Part shown: positions 43,901 through 55,875 of the stretch, piece by piece
Layout of the letters: each line of letters starts with the position of its first letter
Numbering within the stretch: the stretch's first letter is position 1
DNA from: Rotaria macrura
Taxonomy: Eukaryota; Rotifera; Eurotatoria; Philodinida; Philodinidae
Reading direction: 5' to 3'
NCBI GenBank assembly: GCA_900239685.1
Contig: OENT01000101.1
Span: forward strand, 153,296 to 217,295
Length of the DNA stretch: 64,000 bases
The notes under the pieces: model-generated
What the model saw: the letters and a program-made list of their open reading frames with translations, nothing else
Database searches by the model: none
Told to the model about the DNA's origin: nothing
Made by a program: the position numbers and the translations under genes

Positions 43901-46900
43901 ACTGTCAGCGTATGGCCTGTGTAATGTAAGTTGTTATACCAATTGTAATTTAATTTGTTTCAAGACTGTGTGAAAGAAGAGCATTTCATTTCATCATCTT
44001 CCAATAGTTCATACTTTACTTGAAACTTAAAATCATAATTGAATACAGAGTTGCACACTGAAAATCACTGAACTGTAACCTTAACGAGCAATATATACAT
44101 ATATATGCGTAAAATATTCGTTAGTGGAGCTTGTGATTTTTTTTAGTACTTAGAAAAAGAGAATATAAAGTGTTATCAGATGTCGAAAGATTATTTATAG
44201 TGTAATTACTATTAATTCTCAACTCTATTCATGAGAATACTACCAGATAATTATCGAATAAAAAGAATGACTTAAGTTAGATTTTTACACTGAATAAATT
44301 GTATACTCCTCCATTGGAAATTTTAGAATCGATCTATGAATGTGTGACGTGATCAAAAGAAGATGTAGCCATTATCAGTAGTCAGAGTAATTATATTAAA
44401 TGGAAAAGTTAGATGTGATCAATAATCAAATCAGTTTCAAAGGATCCCATACTTTTAAAGTCTTGTAGTCACGTCACCTTCAGTTAGATTGCTCATAAGT
44501 AATCTATAGCAATGGTAATATCCTTAAAACAGGCTGATATTGACAATTGAGCAATTTTGTGAGAAGAGTTTTATGGATTGTTTCAAAGTTTTTTTATTTA
44601 ATAAAAGTTGATTTCAAAATAAAACTAGCATGTGACTGACAAGCCAGAATATTCTACGTTCGTACTTGAATATATAGGCGATCGATTTCTTTTAGTAATG
44701 TTCGGATGAGTCCAAAAAAATGTTGATGTCATGTTCATTAGTAGTCTAAAAAATTAATTAGAAAAAAGGATAGATATTTTTCATTATGTGATGGCCGAAG
44801 ACCAGTGTCTATCAGATTTTCGACTCAATAATAGAAGAACGACTAGAAAAAATACTGTGATTTTTGAAGAAGCTCTAATAAACTTAGTGATTATTTATAT
44901 GACTGCGAACAACATATTATCAACTAATATTTTTCCGTATTATGTGAAAGAAAAACCAAAAAATGACCATAAATGATACGTGCATTTAGAACCACAATTT
45001 GTTTTTGTCTATCCATTAGATAATCAGTTCATTCTTTGGATGCTATCCGTGTGCTTCTTCATTGGCTCGAACAAGTGTTTGCGTGAATGTGGGCGGTCGA
45101 ACACAGGTAAACATGTATAGGATCTAAAGTTCCATTCGTTCAATACAAGAAAAATACGATTGTCAGGTTGTTGGCATTATTTCCTGTATCTTCCTATCGA
45201 TTACAATTTTAAAGATTGGACCACTTCTTGAACCTATGCCAAAGGTCTATTTGAGATTACTTTTATGAATTAAAGATTTCTTTGTGTCTGTTCTTCAGGC
45301 GTGTCTTGCAGCTATTATTATCGTTTCTCTTCGAGGTTTATTGATGAAAGTGACAGATATACGGACTATTGGACGTGTAACGAAACTTGAAACAGTGAGT
45401 AACTTTGAATTTTAGTATTTCATTTCGAATTTTGCCAATGGAACATATTCGAAATACAGCATCCTGCTTATTAATAAAATTCTTTTCCCTTCTACATTAC
45501 AATGAATAAACAATAAATACTAGCATAAAAAAATTGAACTATTCATGAATGATTTTCAACATGTAATATGCAACTCAATTCATGAACTTATTTCGAACAT
45601 TGTAAACGAGAAAGAAAAGCCTGAAATTTCATGATCTCTGAGAAATATTTGTTTGTGTTGAGATTGTATCGTTGCTTCGATATCTGAAAATGATTAGCAG
45701 AGTACTATGATGATTTTCATTGGTTTGCAAAAGTAACAGTGAGAAAGCAATGATATTCTGTCACTTTTAACATGGAAACTTGATTCATCATCTTAAATAT
45801 GTACACGACCAACGTCATATTCAGTTTATAACGATGTTAAATCATATTATATTAAGAAAATGGTTGAAGTGGCTTGCCAGCATCTTCTTTCATGAGGTTC
45901 ATTGAATTACTTTACATCGATAACTCATCACCATAGAATATTCAGCGCTTACGTCGAGAAGAGAAAGTGAAAGACAGAGACAACGATACTATGGAACTAT
46001 GGAGATTGAGAAACTAAGAAAACAACAACAGCAAGGAGATAAAGAGGAATGAGGAAGGTAAACTGCAGATGATTTGAATATGATGATATGCAGGAGAATA
46101 ATGGTTTCTTCAGAGGAAATATGAAGGCATTTTTAGGGTCGCATGATTTCTACTAAGAGTTGGAGTTAATACAGGAAGTGAATTTTTTTTTCTTATCAGA
46201 ATTTGAGTGAAGTTGATACGGTATATATCGGATTCCTGCATCTTAGATGCATTTGCTGTCCTCGATAGCCATTCTCGTCTATTTGTTATTTTTCATACAG
46301 TCGAGTGAAATCGTTTCAGGTAGTTTGGATATCAACATTTCTTAGTACTATTATTCTTGATGTTGATTATGGACTTATCATTGGTGTACTCGTGTCCTTT
46401 ATAATTGCAATACTTCATCATTTCAAGTCAGTATTCAATCAAGTGTTTGTTTGTTTTTCTGTCATCAGAGTTGATAGCATAACTAATTCTAGGCCTCGAA
46501 CGTCTGTACTCGGTGCATTAGATCATGATCAAGCACAAACGATGGCACGCCGGTATCCTAACGTAAGATTTGACATGTGTCTAGGTTAAATGTCATGCCC
46601 ACATCGTTCGTTTTCTATTTTGGAAGGCTCACGAATTCCCACACATAAGAATACTACGTTTCGAAGCACCTGTGATGTTTTTCAACGGCGAACATTTTCA
46701 TGATAGCATTTTCAAAGCTATTCGAACTCATAATAAGGCAAAAGAATCGAATCAAGACCCAATCAATGATAGTTTCATCGAATGTGATCAACATGAAATG
46801 AATATCGTCATTGATTGTACAGCAATAAGCGAGATTGATTACTCGGGAGGAAAAGCGATAATTGCAACGATAAAAGAACTGAATGATCACAAGTATAAAG

Positions 46901-48016
46901 TGTATTTATGCAATTTACGTTGTAAGTAATATTTTTGAAGAATGTTTAAGTTATTAACACGACATAGTTACTCAGCAAAATCAAACGATTTTCAACGATT
47001 CTATTTAATTTAAGATGTTCGAAAGTTCGTTTAAATATTCGTAAATATAATGTTTCATTTCTTATCTATGTGCTTGATAGAACAGTTTCATAAAAATGAA
47101 CACGAATTACTTGTAGAAAAGTCACTACTGGCAGTCATTGTTTGATTTCTAGAATCGTGAGGTTTGTACATACATTTTTAATAATCAATATACGTATTTT
47201 CCATTGAAAAATGAGAATATAAGTATCTAGAGAGAAACAGAAGATAGGCAACAACCATTCTCTAAAAATGTACGCACTTCAATCTTGAAATGCTCATGTC
47301 TAGTGCATCAATTTAATTTGACCGATTAGTGTTGATAAATAATTTGGATATGATGTTACCTGATGATTCTTATTGCTCCGATCGATGTGATAATGAAAAA
47401 TCGATTGATGCACACAATGTGTATCTATTTCTTTAATACACTTCATATTTCATAGTTCTCAATTATTTTTGTATCTTAGTATGTGATTAATATCCTACAC
47501 TCAATTTATTCCAGCCTGATTTTAACTACGAAACATTACTAATAGCAAAGACACTACTGAGAAAGTTTTTTTTCGGTTTTTAATGAAAAACTTGAGCACA
47601 GCTGCTCAATAAAATGTAATAAGCAAGAAAAGGAATGTGAAATTAAAGTGTTGAATTCTTTTTTCAATCGGCTCCTAGTATTGAAAATGATTACTGCATC
47701 GTAGTTTTCAATGAAAGAGTAGCTATGGGTGATTATGATGAATTCTATTTTTCTGTTCCTTTTTTAGACTACGAATGGGAAACATTACAGAATCTAGGCA
47801 TAAACAAAACATGCTCAGTCTTGATAGTCGCATCGATACAAGATGCTCTGCAAAGAATTGAAGAGGAACAACAAAAACGTCGTGACAAAGTACGTATAGA
47901 GCATAATCGTGTACCGAAATTTTCTGATCACGAAATTGTATTGATGTTCCCTATATGACGTCTATTTTCTATTCTAGTCTTTGGAAGAAATATCTGATGA
48001 TGATGACGGTGTTTAA
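37914..48016 (+). CDS. SLC26-family anion transporter (SulP fold with STAS domain)
   Basis: Sixteen exons: 37914-38132, 40076-40142, 40198-40266, 41301-41467, 41533-41697, 41758-41940, 42032-42114, 43751-43925, 45020-45106, 45167-45244, 45299-45394, 46320-46426, 46469-46562, 46627-46921, 47768-47889 and 47978-48016. Every phase fits, giving 681 aa (family usually 650-800). Residues ~75-118 carry the SulP signature: QGMAYALLA, GLYMSFFPPLIYACFGTSRH. FFGCYPCASSLARTS...GGRTQ is the conserved segment around the anion site and keeps the Arg. The C-terminal STAS domain (~residues 505-665) has VIDCTAISEIDYSGG and ends IQDAL. The last residues are acidic (EEISDDDDGV). Family role: exchange of chloride, sulfate, bicarbonate or similar anions at the plasma membrane. 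The substrate cannot be told. Introns of 42-91 nt alternate with ones of 0.85-1.9 kb. Confidence 0.92.
38133..40075 (+). other. SLC26 intron 1 (1.9 kb), carrying a foldback element
   Basis: From the donor gtaagtg after GGC-ATT-ACT to the acceptor ttttag before GTT-TCT. The first third is the long inverted repeat described separately. The rest shows nothing recognisable. Confidence 0.8.
38292..39010. mobile_element. Foldback / MITE-like long inverted-repeat element
   Basis: Two arms of about 310 bp, 38292-38596 and 38689-39010, are reverse complements of each other over almost their whole length at roughly 85-90% by eye. A ~90-bp centre is unpaired. The outer ends share GTGCAC followed by a-aAATCCTAGAA. 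No transposase is encoded. The open frame on it (38511-38873) is produced by the palindrome. It fits a non-autonomous DNA transposon or foldback element. The target duplication is not clear. Confidence 0.75.
40267..41300 (+). other. SLC26 intron 3 (1.0 kb)
   Basis: From the donor gtaag after TCA-ATA-G to the acceptor attaaag. Nothing recognised inside. Confidence 0.7.
42115..43750 (+). other. SLC26 intron 7 (1.6 kb)
   Basis: From the donor gtgagt to the acceptor gtttag. AT-rich, with no supported feature inside. Confidence 0.7.
43926..45019 (+). other. SLC26 intron 8 (1.1 kb)
   Basis: From the donor gtaagt after TGT-AAT to the acceptor ccattag before ATA-ATC-AGT. No gene inside. Confidence 0.65.
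45395..46319 (+). other. SLC26 intron 11 (0.9 kb)
   Basis: From the donor gtgagt after GAA-ACA to the acceptor gtttcag. Purine-rich near 45960-46060, otherwise plain. Confidence 0.65.
46922..47767 (+). other. SLC26 intron 14 (0.85 kb)
   Basis: From the donor gtaagt within the STAS coding part to the acceptor tttttag before the exon carrying the end of STAS. No feature inside. Confidence 0.65.
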
Positions 48017-48021
48017 ATATC

Positions 48022-48027
48022 AATAAA
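48022..48027 (+). promoter_or_regulatory. Poly(A) signal of SLC26 gene
   Basis: AATAAA begins 6 nt after the TAA stop, implying a very short 3' UTR. Confidence 0.6.
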
Positions 48028-48941
48028 AATTCAACCTGATCTTCATGCTATCGAATATCTTGCAGAACATGAATCCATATCAATAGACTCTATTTAATCT
48101 TTCCCGTTGATCATTAGAAGAATTATGCGATTTTCTTGATGTCGTCAAATTATATGAAACTTCTTGATGGTGGATTTTCCTTTTCTCATCAGTTTCTATT
48201 CTTAATTTTTTCTTTGTAATTCTCGACTACCTTACTGATTGATCCGTTGTATCTAGAAAAAAAAACGTCCATTTCATGACCGTTGAAGGTAGATCGGTAG
48301 GTTCATCAATTCACTCGTCTTTTTTTCTTTTAATAAAATGAAATATATAAAGTGTAATCAATCGATGGTATTATACTCCAAATGATACACCCATGAAAAT
48401 CAACCCATGTCCTTCAGTAAAAGATTCGAGTTATCTACATGGTTATACTGTGATAATTTTCATGTCGATGTAGACGACCAGTTGGGCTATTCAAAAGTAC
48501 TTCTCAAAATTTTGAAAAAACAACTGCAAATAAAAAATTTGAAAATTTATGAAAATAATGAGCCATAGCTTTGACTGTGGTCTTATTGATCGAAAAAGAC
48601 TGTGGTGTAATCAAGTTAACATTTGACTGGAAAAAAATAAGATTTGTACAAATCTTGATAAGGATTTCGAGAGAAAAATAACCTGTATATACGCATAGCG
48701 CAAAGAACAAGAAATTTGATTTAGCATTTTGTTCTTTTTTTCCCATTATTTTAATGATTTTACCACACATTATTAAAAAAAAAAATTACAACATTTGATC
48801 GTCAGAAATCTTCTAGATGTTACCCATTTGCTGTACATAATGAAAATAATGAAGCACTGTAAGCGATTTGTTTCGACATTCTATTGCGAGAAGCGGAAAG
48901 ACTTATGGCGAGCACAGTAAACTACTTGACACATTCGTAAT
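48028..48941. other. 0.9 kb between convergent SLC26 and receptor genes
   Basis: AT-rich with no supported gene. Both neighbours end into it. Confidence 0.6.
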
Positions 48942-51611
48942 TTAGAATTTTGTATCATGATCCGTCTTTTTTAAGCATTGAATTAGATTGATTTTATTTT
49001 GGAATAAGAATTTTTTTCGAACTAACAACGTAGACGCATAATCTTTTACAATAGATCGTTTCGACCATATAAATAATACCAATGATAACAGACTAACGAG
49101 TGCAAAGATCACAAATAGTCCACGTAGTGAAGAGACACTCATTGAAGTTGACTTCTCGTATGAACTAGGACAGTTCTTAATTTGAAACCATTTTTGTCTT
49201 AATTCTTCGAGTTGACCCGATTCTCGTAACAATAGTATATTAACATCTAAATCTTTAGCATATAACCATTCTTTTGGAGTAACAATGCCGAACACACTTT
49301 TATCAAAGTCATCTCCAACTAAAGTTAGATTACAATAGACATTATTAGTAATATATTCAGCGATACCACCATCAATGAAAATCGCATCAATCGTGCCAGC
49401 AAGTAAATTATCATATAATTCTTGTTGAACTTGCAATGCATAATAATTGCGACTGTCACTTGATATTTCTCTTAAATAATAATCTTCACTTGCTGTACCA
49501 ACGCGAATACCTATACGATGGAATGGGATTTTTCCATTTTTAATATCATCAATTCCACTAATAATATTTTGTGATTTTAATATTGTTAAATCTGATGCTA
49601 GATTTGCAGTAAATGTAGCCACTAGTATTAAACTTAACATATATAAACCAGCCGTTATTAAACGTCCAGCAACTGTGCATACATGAAAATCTACACCATA
49701 TCCAACCATATTACCAAAAGCATACCACATACTCATGGTTAACTGCGATATTATTGATCGATTTTTTAATGTTTCATTATCTTTTCTTTCTACAATACAA
49801 ATCAATAAGCCAGCATAAACAAAAGCAAGTAAGACCAATAACCAAAGATTACGTGAAAATGGTTTCAAGAATGATAAAGGATCAATGCTGATATCAGGCG
49901 TTTTTCGCATTACAATACGTAAAGAATTATCGAAAATTGTATTTGAAAAGCCGACTAGTTCTCTTCGGTGAGCAGTAACTGTTACATCACCGACGACAAT
50001 ATCGTAATCACCATTTACTACTGCTTGAATTAAACCATAGTATGTTTGATTTGATGGTGCTAGTTGAATATTTGGAATGAATCCAATTTTCCCGGCTAAT
50101 ATCTGAATGAGATCAGGTATATAGCCACTTATTTTTGTTGTATTTTGCCCAATTTTATTCACAACATTTGATACTATAGTAAACGGCACTGATTCAATGA
50201 CTCCGATGCGTAAAGATACACCCTTAAGCATTGGTACACCACTCGGAGGTACCAATGAATTACCAGGCCACACGATAACTTTTGTGTCTTCGAAAGTTTT
50301 CCAATTATCAGACTCTGAGTACTGTAATACTGGTATAAATTTAACACCAGTCGTGGTTGTTTGGACATTTTGTGCATAATAAAAAGCACCTTCGATTCGA
50401 TCCGTTTCGTTGATATGAAATTTAATAGGACCGGATACGCCAAGAAAATCAACTTTATTAAGTGAATTCAATAACATCTCTGAATTAACGAAACGACGAC
50501 GAAAGCAAAATGAAGATTCAGTAAATGACGAACACGATATCGAATCATTGGTATTCGTTGAGCAAAGTTTTTCCAATGCTTGAATAATTGCCCATGTTGC
50601 ATCGAATGCAAACAATGCATAGACGCTCACTTTATTTGGTCCAGGAAATGATTTCGGATCATATTTTTGCCAAATTTCATATGCTGCTTTAAGCATTGTT
50701 CGATTAACTGATTCATTGACCACACTGCCCGTAATAGGTTCAATAGAAAATAACCCAACGAGTTGATCGTAATATTTTTTGTTGAAATTTTTTAATGAAA
50801 TACTTGAACTTAAAATCCATGTGAACTGTGGGCCCAATACGCCAGCCTGAAGAGCACTCTGTAAAATAGAAGATACGTAATTTGATTGAACCCATAAAAC
50901 GACAATTCGACTTGCACTATTGATTAAAAGACTCTTTAGATCACCTCGAATACGAAGTCTAACAATGTCATATATTATCGATTGTTCAACTGTTAAATTA
51001 TTGTTGCTAAATACTTCATTGATTATTTTAGCTCCTCCAGATCCGAATGCGTCATTTTGATAGATCAATATGCACGATGGCCACTGAAATTCAATAAATA
51101 ATTTTACGATTGCCGATGCTGCTAAATTATCTGAAGGAATTGTACGATAGAAATTTCGATAAGCCTTTCGATCAGATAGTTCCGGATCAGTTACACTATA
51201 CGATACTACAGGAATACCTATTTTTTGAGCAAACTCAGCTATTAAGGAAGCTTCTCTTGATAAGCCTGGACCAACAATACCAACAACATTTGAAACCGAC
51301 ACTGCTTCACACGATTTGGTCAGTGCATCGATTGAATCACCGGTAGTTTCTTCGGATTGCCATTCTATAAATTTTCCGTCTACTGTTATGTTATACTGTT
51401 GAGAAAGTAATACAGCAGCTTGAAACATAGCCCGACAATGTATAAATACAGTATTATATTCAACAGAGTTTGAAATATTATCAAAAAGGCCCAATAGTTG
51501 CACATTTGAAGTGTTGAATGATGGCGGCCAAGCATCTGTTATATGACATACATTGAGCTGTATACACATAAAGTATATATACAACCATCGAGAGTTCGAC
51601 CAAAATGTCAT
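48942..51611 (-). CDS. Ionotropic glutamate receptor with GYG pore signature (AvGluR1-like)
   Basis: An intronless frame of 889 aa. A signal peptide (1-~25) precedes an amino-terminal LIVBP-like domain (~37-430, with VGIVGPGLSREA). Ligand-binding S1 is ~465-580, with T544 and R549 at the positions that hold the ligand carboxylate. M1 is ~588-607. The pore loop 628-640 reads GNMVGYGV, that is G637-Y638-G639. M3 (649-675) has TFTANLA in place of SYTANLA. S2 (~676-815) has GTAS 705-708 and D747 at the acidic amine-binding position. M4 is 829-849. The tail is basic. Family role: ligand-gated cation channel at the neuronal membrane. The Adineta vaga receptor AvGluR1 is known for the same K+-filter signature. 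K+ selectivity here is inference. Lack of introns contrasts with its 16-exon neighbour. Confidence 0.95.
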   Translation of the reverse strand: MTFWSNSRWLYIYFMCIQLNVCHITDAWPPSFNTSNVQLLGLFDNISNSVEYNTVFIHCRAMFQAAVLLSQQYNITVDGKFIEWQSEETTGDSIDALTKSCEAVSVSNVVGIVGPGLSREASLIAEFAQKIGIPVVSYSVTDPELSDRKAYRNFYRTIPSDNLAASAIVKLFIEFQWPSCILIYQNDAFGSGGAKIINEVFSNNNLTVEQSIIYDIVRLRIRGDLKSLLINSASRIVVLWVQSNYVSSILQSALQAGVLGPQFTWILSSSISLKNFNKKYYDQLVGLFSIEPITGSVVNESVNRTMLKAAYEIWQKYDPKSFPGPNKVSVYALFAFDATWAIIQALEKLCSTNTNDSISCSSFTESSFCFRRRFVNSEMLLNSLNKVDFLGVSGPIKFHINETDRIEGAFYYAQNVQTTTTGVKFIPVLQYSESDNWKTFEDTKVIVWPGNSLVPPSGVPMLKGVSLRIGVIESVPFTIVSNVVNKIGQNTTKISGYIPDLIQILAGKIGFIPNIQLAPSNQTYYGLIQAVVNGDYDIVVGDVTVTAHRRELVGFSNTIFDNSLRIVMRKTPDISIDPLSFLKPFSRNLWLLVLLAFVYAGLLICIVERKDNETLKNRSIISQLTMSMWYAFGNMVGYGVDFHVCTVAGRLITAGLYMLSLILVATFTANLASDLTILKSQNIISGIDDIKNGKIPFHRIGIRVGTASEDYYLREISSDSRNYYALQVQQELYDNLLAGTIDAIFIDGGIAEYITNNVYCNLTLVGDDFDKSVFGIVTPKEWLYAKDLDVNILLLRESGQLEELRQKWFQIKNCPSSYEKSTSMSVSSLRGLFVIFALVSLLSLVLFIWSKRSIVKDYASTLLVRKKFLFQNKINLIQCLKKTDHDTKF

Positions 51612-52236
51612 GCTTAGATTGACTATGAGAAAAGTGATGTGATGAAATCAAAGATAACTAGAACGAAAAAATACATCATAAGCAATCAACTCTCAAAAAC
51701 TAATGAAAAGAATGACCATTTATTTGCCAAGCAACGATATGTTACCTATTCTAATCTACATATGAAAGTTGAAAAACTAAGCGATGGAAGATTGTTTAGC
51801 AAAATGAAATTAGAGAAAAACATGTACGTTATTTTTCCAATCGTCGATAGAGTATTGGATTACGAGCTGTACAGCAAAAGTTCGACTCTCTGGCATTCAT
51901 CGTGAGAAATAACGTAAATCGAAATATCGGCCTAAGCAAGTCACCTCTAAATAGTCAGAAACTCAAGTTAGGACAAATGTTATGCCACTGAACAGAAGAA
52001 AGCCTGCGTTTTGTTCGAATTTCAAGCATTTGACTCCGTGTATTAGCGAGAGCACTAACGTTTATGTTCAAAATTTGTACCTAAACTAACTAATTTTCAT
52101 TAAGACATGATTATTCGTAAAAAAAGTCAACGAAATACTATTTAAAATAGCATTTCGTTCGACTAGGAATCCTTTTTAAAAAATACGCAGAGTTTATTGA
52201 TGCCTACAACAAGATTTGTGCAACTGCTCTTGTTCT

Positions 52237-52287
52237 GAATATAAGTTGTCAAAAATATCGTAATCATATTTTTGACAACTTATATTC
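52237..52287. repeat. Perfect 22-bp hairpin with 7-nt loop
   Basis: gaatataagttgtcaaaaat pairs exactly with its reverse complement after the loop cgtaatc. The stem is 22 bp with no mismatch. It could be a foldback remnant, a cruciform or a small-RNA precursor. Confidence 0.85.
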
Positions 52288-52662
52288 TGCATTTTTGGCA
52301 GAGGATAAAATCTTTGAAGACATCGTATACTTACAGATTGAAAGCACAATGATATAGAAATCGACTGCTTTTCGGGAAAATCCAATCTTGAACTATTCGA
52401 TACAAAATCATTTTATGGAATAGACAATGTGGACAAAATGCCTGTGCTCTTAGAATTCTAGAATTCAAAAGTGCATCAATCTACTGTGAAAGTATTGCAA
52501 GTCCGACGTTTGGAGCAGAGTCTACGAAGAATCAGAGCAGCGATTTACCTGAGAAAAAAGAACGATCGAAATTAACCTTTCAACCGTAATGAAAACTCAA
52601 GCACAGAAGTGCAAGGGTATACATTGCGCTTGAGAAAGGTTATAGGATTTAATTCGCATCTT

Positions 52663-52679
52663 ACATATATATATATATG
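52663..52679. repeat. (AT)n microsatellite
   Basis: AT dinucleotide run in intergenic DNA. Confidence 0.8.
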
Positions 52680-54017
52680 TTTATTTTTTGGTTCGTAGTG
52701 CATGCTGAGATGAAATCAGCAAATATGTATACTAATGTGGTTCTCTTTTCATTTTGATTCAAGATAATTTACCCTTATATATTTTGCGATTGCTCATTGA
52801 AAATAAACAATAACAAAACTAAAAACCGATGAATAAAGTATGAGTTTGTGTTAGTAATTTTGTCAATATTATTGCCACTCTGAAATCAATCACATGATGA
52901 AAAAGAAACCTGAATAACACCATCGAGTGGTGAAAACATTCGCATGAATACGATTCCTCTTGCTACATATTTCTTTCCTAGTAAAAGCAGAACAATCATA
53001 GAAAATATTTTCGGAATCACGAATCAAACGTCTGATAGTAAACACAAGGATAAAAAATATCTTAGTCACAAAATATTTCTTTTCAATCTAGTGCAGAATG
53101 TAACTTCGATCTACTGAGATCAGGATCTATTCGTCGTTATAATCGACGCATTGCAATTTGAAAGTGTATAGTTCTACGTTTATTTTGCAAATATTATGTT
53201 TGTACTCCAGAACTGTTCGTGGCGACAAATGGTGAAAACTCCGTAAAATGGTTCCTGGTGATCAATCTATGAAAAAGAACTTTATATACTTCAAATAAAA
53301 TGAAATTTATAGAAATAATCATGTTATTATTTTAATAATCCAAACAAGTGGCTTGCTCTGATTATACGGTATACGTATTTCTAGAATCAATGGGGTATAG
53401 CAGCATGAATGTGTAAAAAAGACAAAGGAACATATTCAGTAGATTTCTTCTTAGCAAAAGAATATATTTTTCAATAGAAGAAGACGAAGTCCCTAGACCA
53501 GACGCTGTCGGTGTCAAAAGACTTTTTATGAGTGATAGATAGAAAAGCAATGCTTGAGTATTATGTTTAAAAAAATGATAAACTTTTAGAAAAAGATCAT
53601 GAATCGAAGAATATTATCGTGGAATCGAAACATTCCAACTATTACGATTCTGAAGCACAGGAATAAAGTTTGAATGCATGTAGATTCTATAGAATGTCAT
53701 ACGCTAATGTAGCGTTAACAGACAAACATATCAAAAGATTTGATTCTCACTGTCAAATGCTGATCACTATGAAACTTCTTATTTGTATCCCATCAAATTA
53801 GTTTTAATCAATTGGATGAATGCACAAAAAAAATTCACTGTAGTTTTAGCTCGCTTTTCTTTGATTGCATGTTGTGATAGAGTTTAAAATGCAAATAAAG
53901 AACAGCAAGTTAATATCATCATAGTTAAATAGATCATATAATATTATGTAAAGCAAACTTGACCAAACAATTTCTTCATAGGAACTTTTACGGAGCTAAA
54001 TATTATCAATCATCCAT

Positions 54018-54350
54018 ATGAAAAACACGATTGGTTTAAACACCCTTGCTTGTTCTAGCTGCTCACAGTTTGTACTGATCTTTGATGCTGAAGCACGTTG
54101 TCTTTTAGCACTTCATACGCATTGTTTTATGATTAATGAAGTTCACGGAGCTGATTCTTTCTTGCTAACTTTGAATCAATCCGAATGGAATTATGGATCT
54201 CGTCGAATTATTTATTTTCATCAAGCTGCACTGAACAGTACCGTTCTTTTTTATTCGACTATTCATTTGATATACCAAAGAAAGTGGTTTCATGTGTTCA
54301 TTATACATTTTCGAATGGAAGTAGTTGATGAACTCCATCTATCCACATGA
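54018..54350 (+). CDS. Hypothetical 110-aa frame
   Basis: ATG-led. It has five cysteines near the N-terminus and centre and a mixed hydrophobic composition. No domain, signal peptide or poly(A) signal was recognised. Third positions are less AT-biased than in confirmed genes, so it may be a chance frame or a decayed gene. Confidence 0.2.
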   Translation: MKNTIGLNTLACSSCSQFVLIFDAEARCLLALHTHCFMINEVHGADSFLLTLNQSEWNYGSRRIIYFHQAALNSTVLFYSTIHLIYQRKWFHVFIIHFRMEVVDELHLST

Positions 54351-55841
54351 ATGGATTCTAATTGGCTCTTCAGAGAACACAAAAGAAGTTCAAACTTGGG
54401 CTAATCAATCGCTGAGCATTCCCATCCATGACATAAAAAACTCAACTTGCATTTAGAAGAATCAAAGTTTGTTTTTATGGAGTTACTTATGGAATAAGTC
54501 AAATGAAACTTTCAAACTGCTATAAATCTATTTTAGTGTTCGTTTACTAGATCAAATCTAAGGCTGAAATGCCTTATGAAAAGCGAAGTTTTTATTCTTA
54601 ATAAACGATTTACATGCGATTCTTCTGTATATTTAGGGAATTCATTTATGAGCAATCTTATAGAATAACGTACGAAAACTTAGAATACTAAATTTTAACC
54701 TGTACTTTTTCTACTGTGATTTTCTACAAACACGACCCTTATGTCATAGATTATTCTTATTATACTAGTATCTCTTTGAAGTACATGCCTTAAAAAATTA
54801 TTTTGCTTCTCCTATCCTAAGATACAATCATGAGAATAATGCAGATTTTACGTTGCTCATATCGACGAACCAATTTGATATTCTTATTCAAGGATAGTAG
54901 AAATTCATCACTTTTGGTGAATGAGACATGATACGAGTGTTGAAATTATACTGTGTCATTTTTTTACCGATGAGATAGTTAAATAAAAAACAACGAAACG
55001 AATAATTGTAAGAGAATAAAAACATTTGGAATCACTCTTTAGTGGAATACGGTCAAAGTCGTTAAAGTGAATGGATCGAATTTCTAACTATCATTTTCTA
55101 ATCAGACTAGTATAAACGAAGTTTCAATAGTCTAGAAAGTAACATGGTATTGTTGGATAATTCAATTTTCAATAATATAGTGAATTTTTCCTTTACTAAA
55201 CTATAGGCTTCTTGTATTTTGAATAATAAGATTGAATCGGCATAGATATTTTCTTAAATATTGATACTAGAATTGAATAGAAAAAGAAATATAAAACGCG
55301 GATAAACTACAGTTTTCTCAAAAGTACTGATATTAAAAAGCGTGCCAGTCAAATATCCTAGAAAATGAACACGGAAGAATAGAAAAAGCATCTATTTTTA
55401 TTCGTGAAAAACAATTCCTAGGAAAGATAGGTCTTAATCAGACTGATTGTATAGAAGAAAAATCACTGCTGAATTATTATTTACTACAATTCAAATATGA
55501 ACGCAAAGTTTTGTTTCTATCAAACATTCGTAGAATCGATACTCTAACATTTTCATGTCAGATAATATCGACTTACTTCTACATGAAGTTCTATCAACTT
55601 TACTTCTTCAACACTTACAAAGGACAAGGGCGATTCTGATTTTCAAAGAAAGACTTCCTAATACATTATGCATTTCATCTTCATCGTCGTTGCAATTAAT
55701 TAATAACAACTTCAATGGAGACTCGATTAGTTCATTTATTATAATCAAAGGCTACTCATAAACGTCTTTTGATCGCGTTGTATTCTTGTTTATCACAACA
55801 CGAAGTGTATAGTATGGAAATCGATTTGAATCTTTTTTTAG

Positions 55842-55842
<1 letters not shown>

Positions 55843-55867
<25 letters not shown>
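55843..55867. repeat. (TA)n microsatellite just upstream of the F-box gene
   Basis: About twelve TA dinucleotides ending 8 nt before the ATG of the F-box gene. It may lie in the 5' UTR or act as a TATA-like region. Confidence 0.85.
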
Positions 55868-55872
<5 letters not shown>

Positions 55873-55875
55873 CAA

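Larger units (their letters stand above)
51612..55875. other. 4.3 kb intergenic region
   Basis: No supported gene. It contains a perfect 22-bp hairpin at 52237-52287, an AT run at 52663-52679 and one ATG-led 110-codon frame at 54018-54350 listed separately. Confidence 0.55.

Noticed and set aside
46427..46468. Reading the SLC26 42-nt segment as coding
   Set aside because: It is open and a multiple of three, but has GT and CAG ends, and removing it restores usual spacing between the last membrane helix and the STAS domain.
51841..51900. tRNA-like T-arm (agttcgactct)
   Set aside because: No D-arm or matching acceptor stem could be paired upstream.
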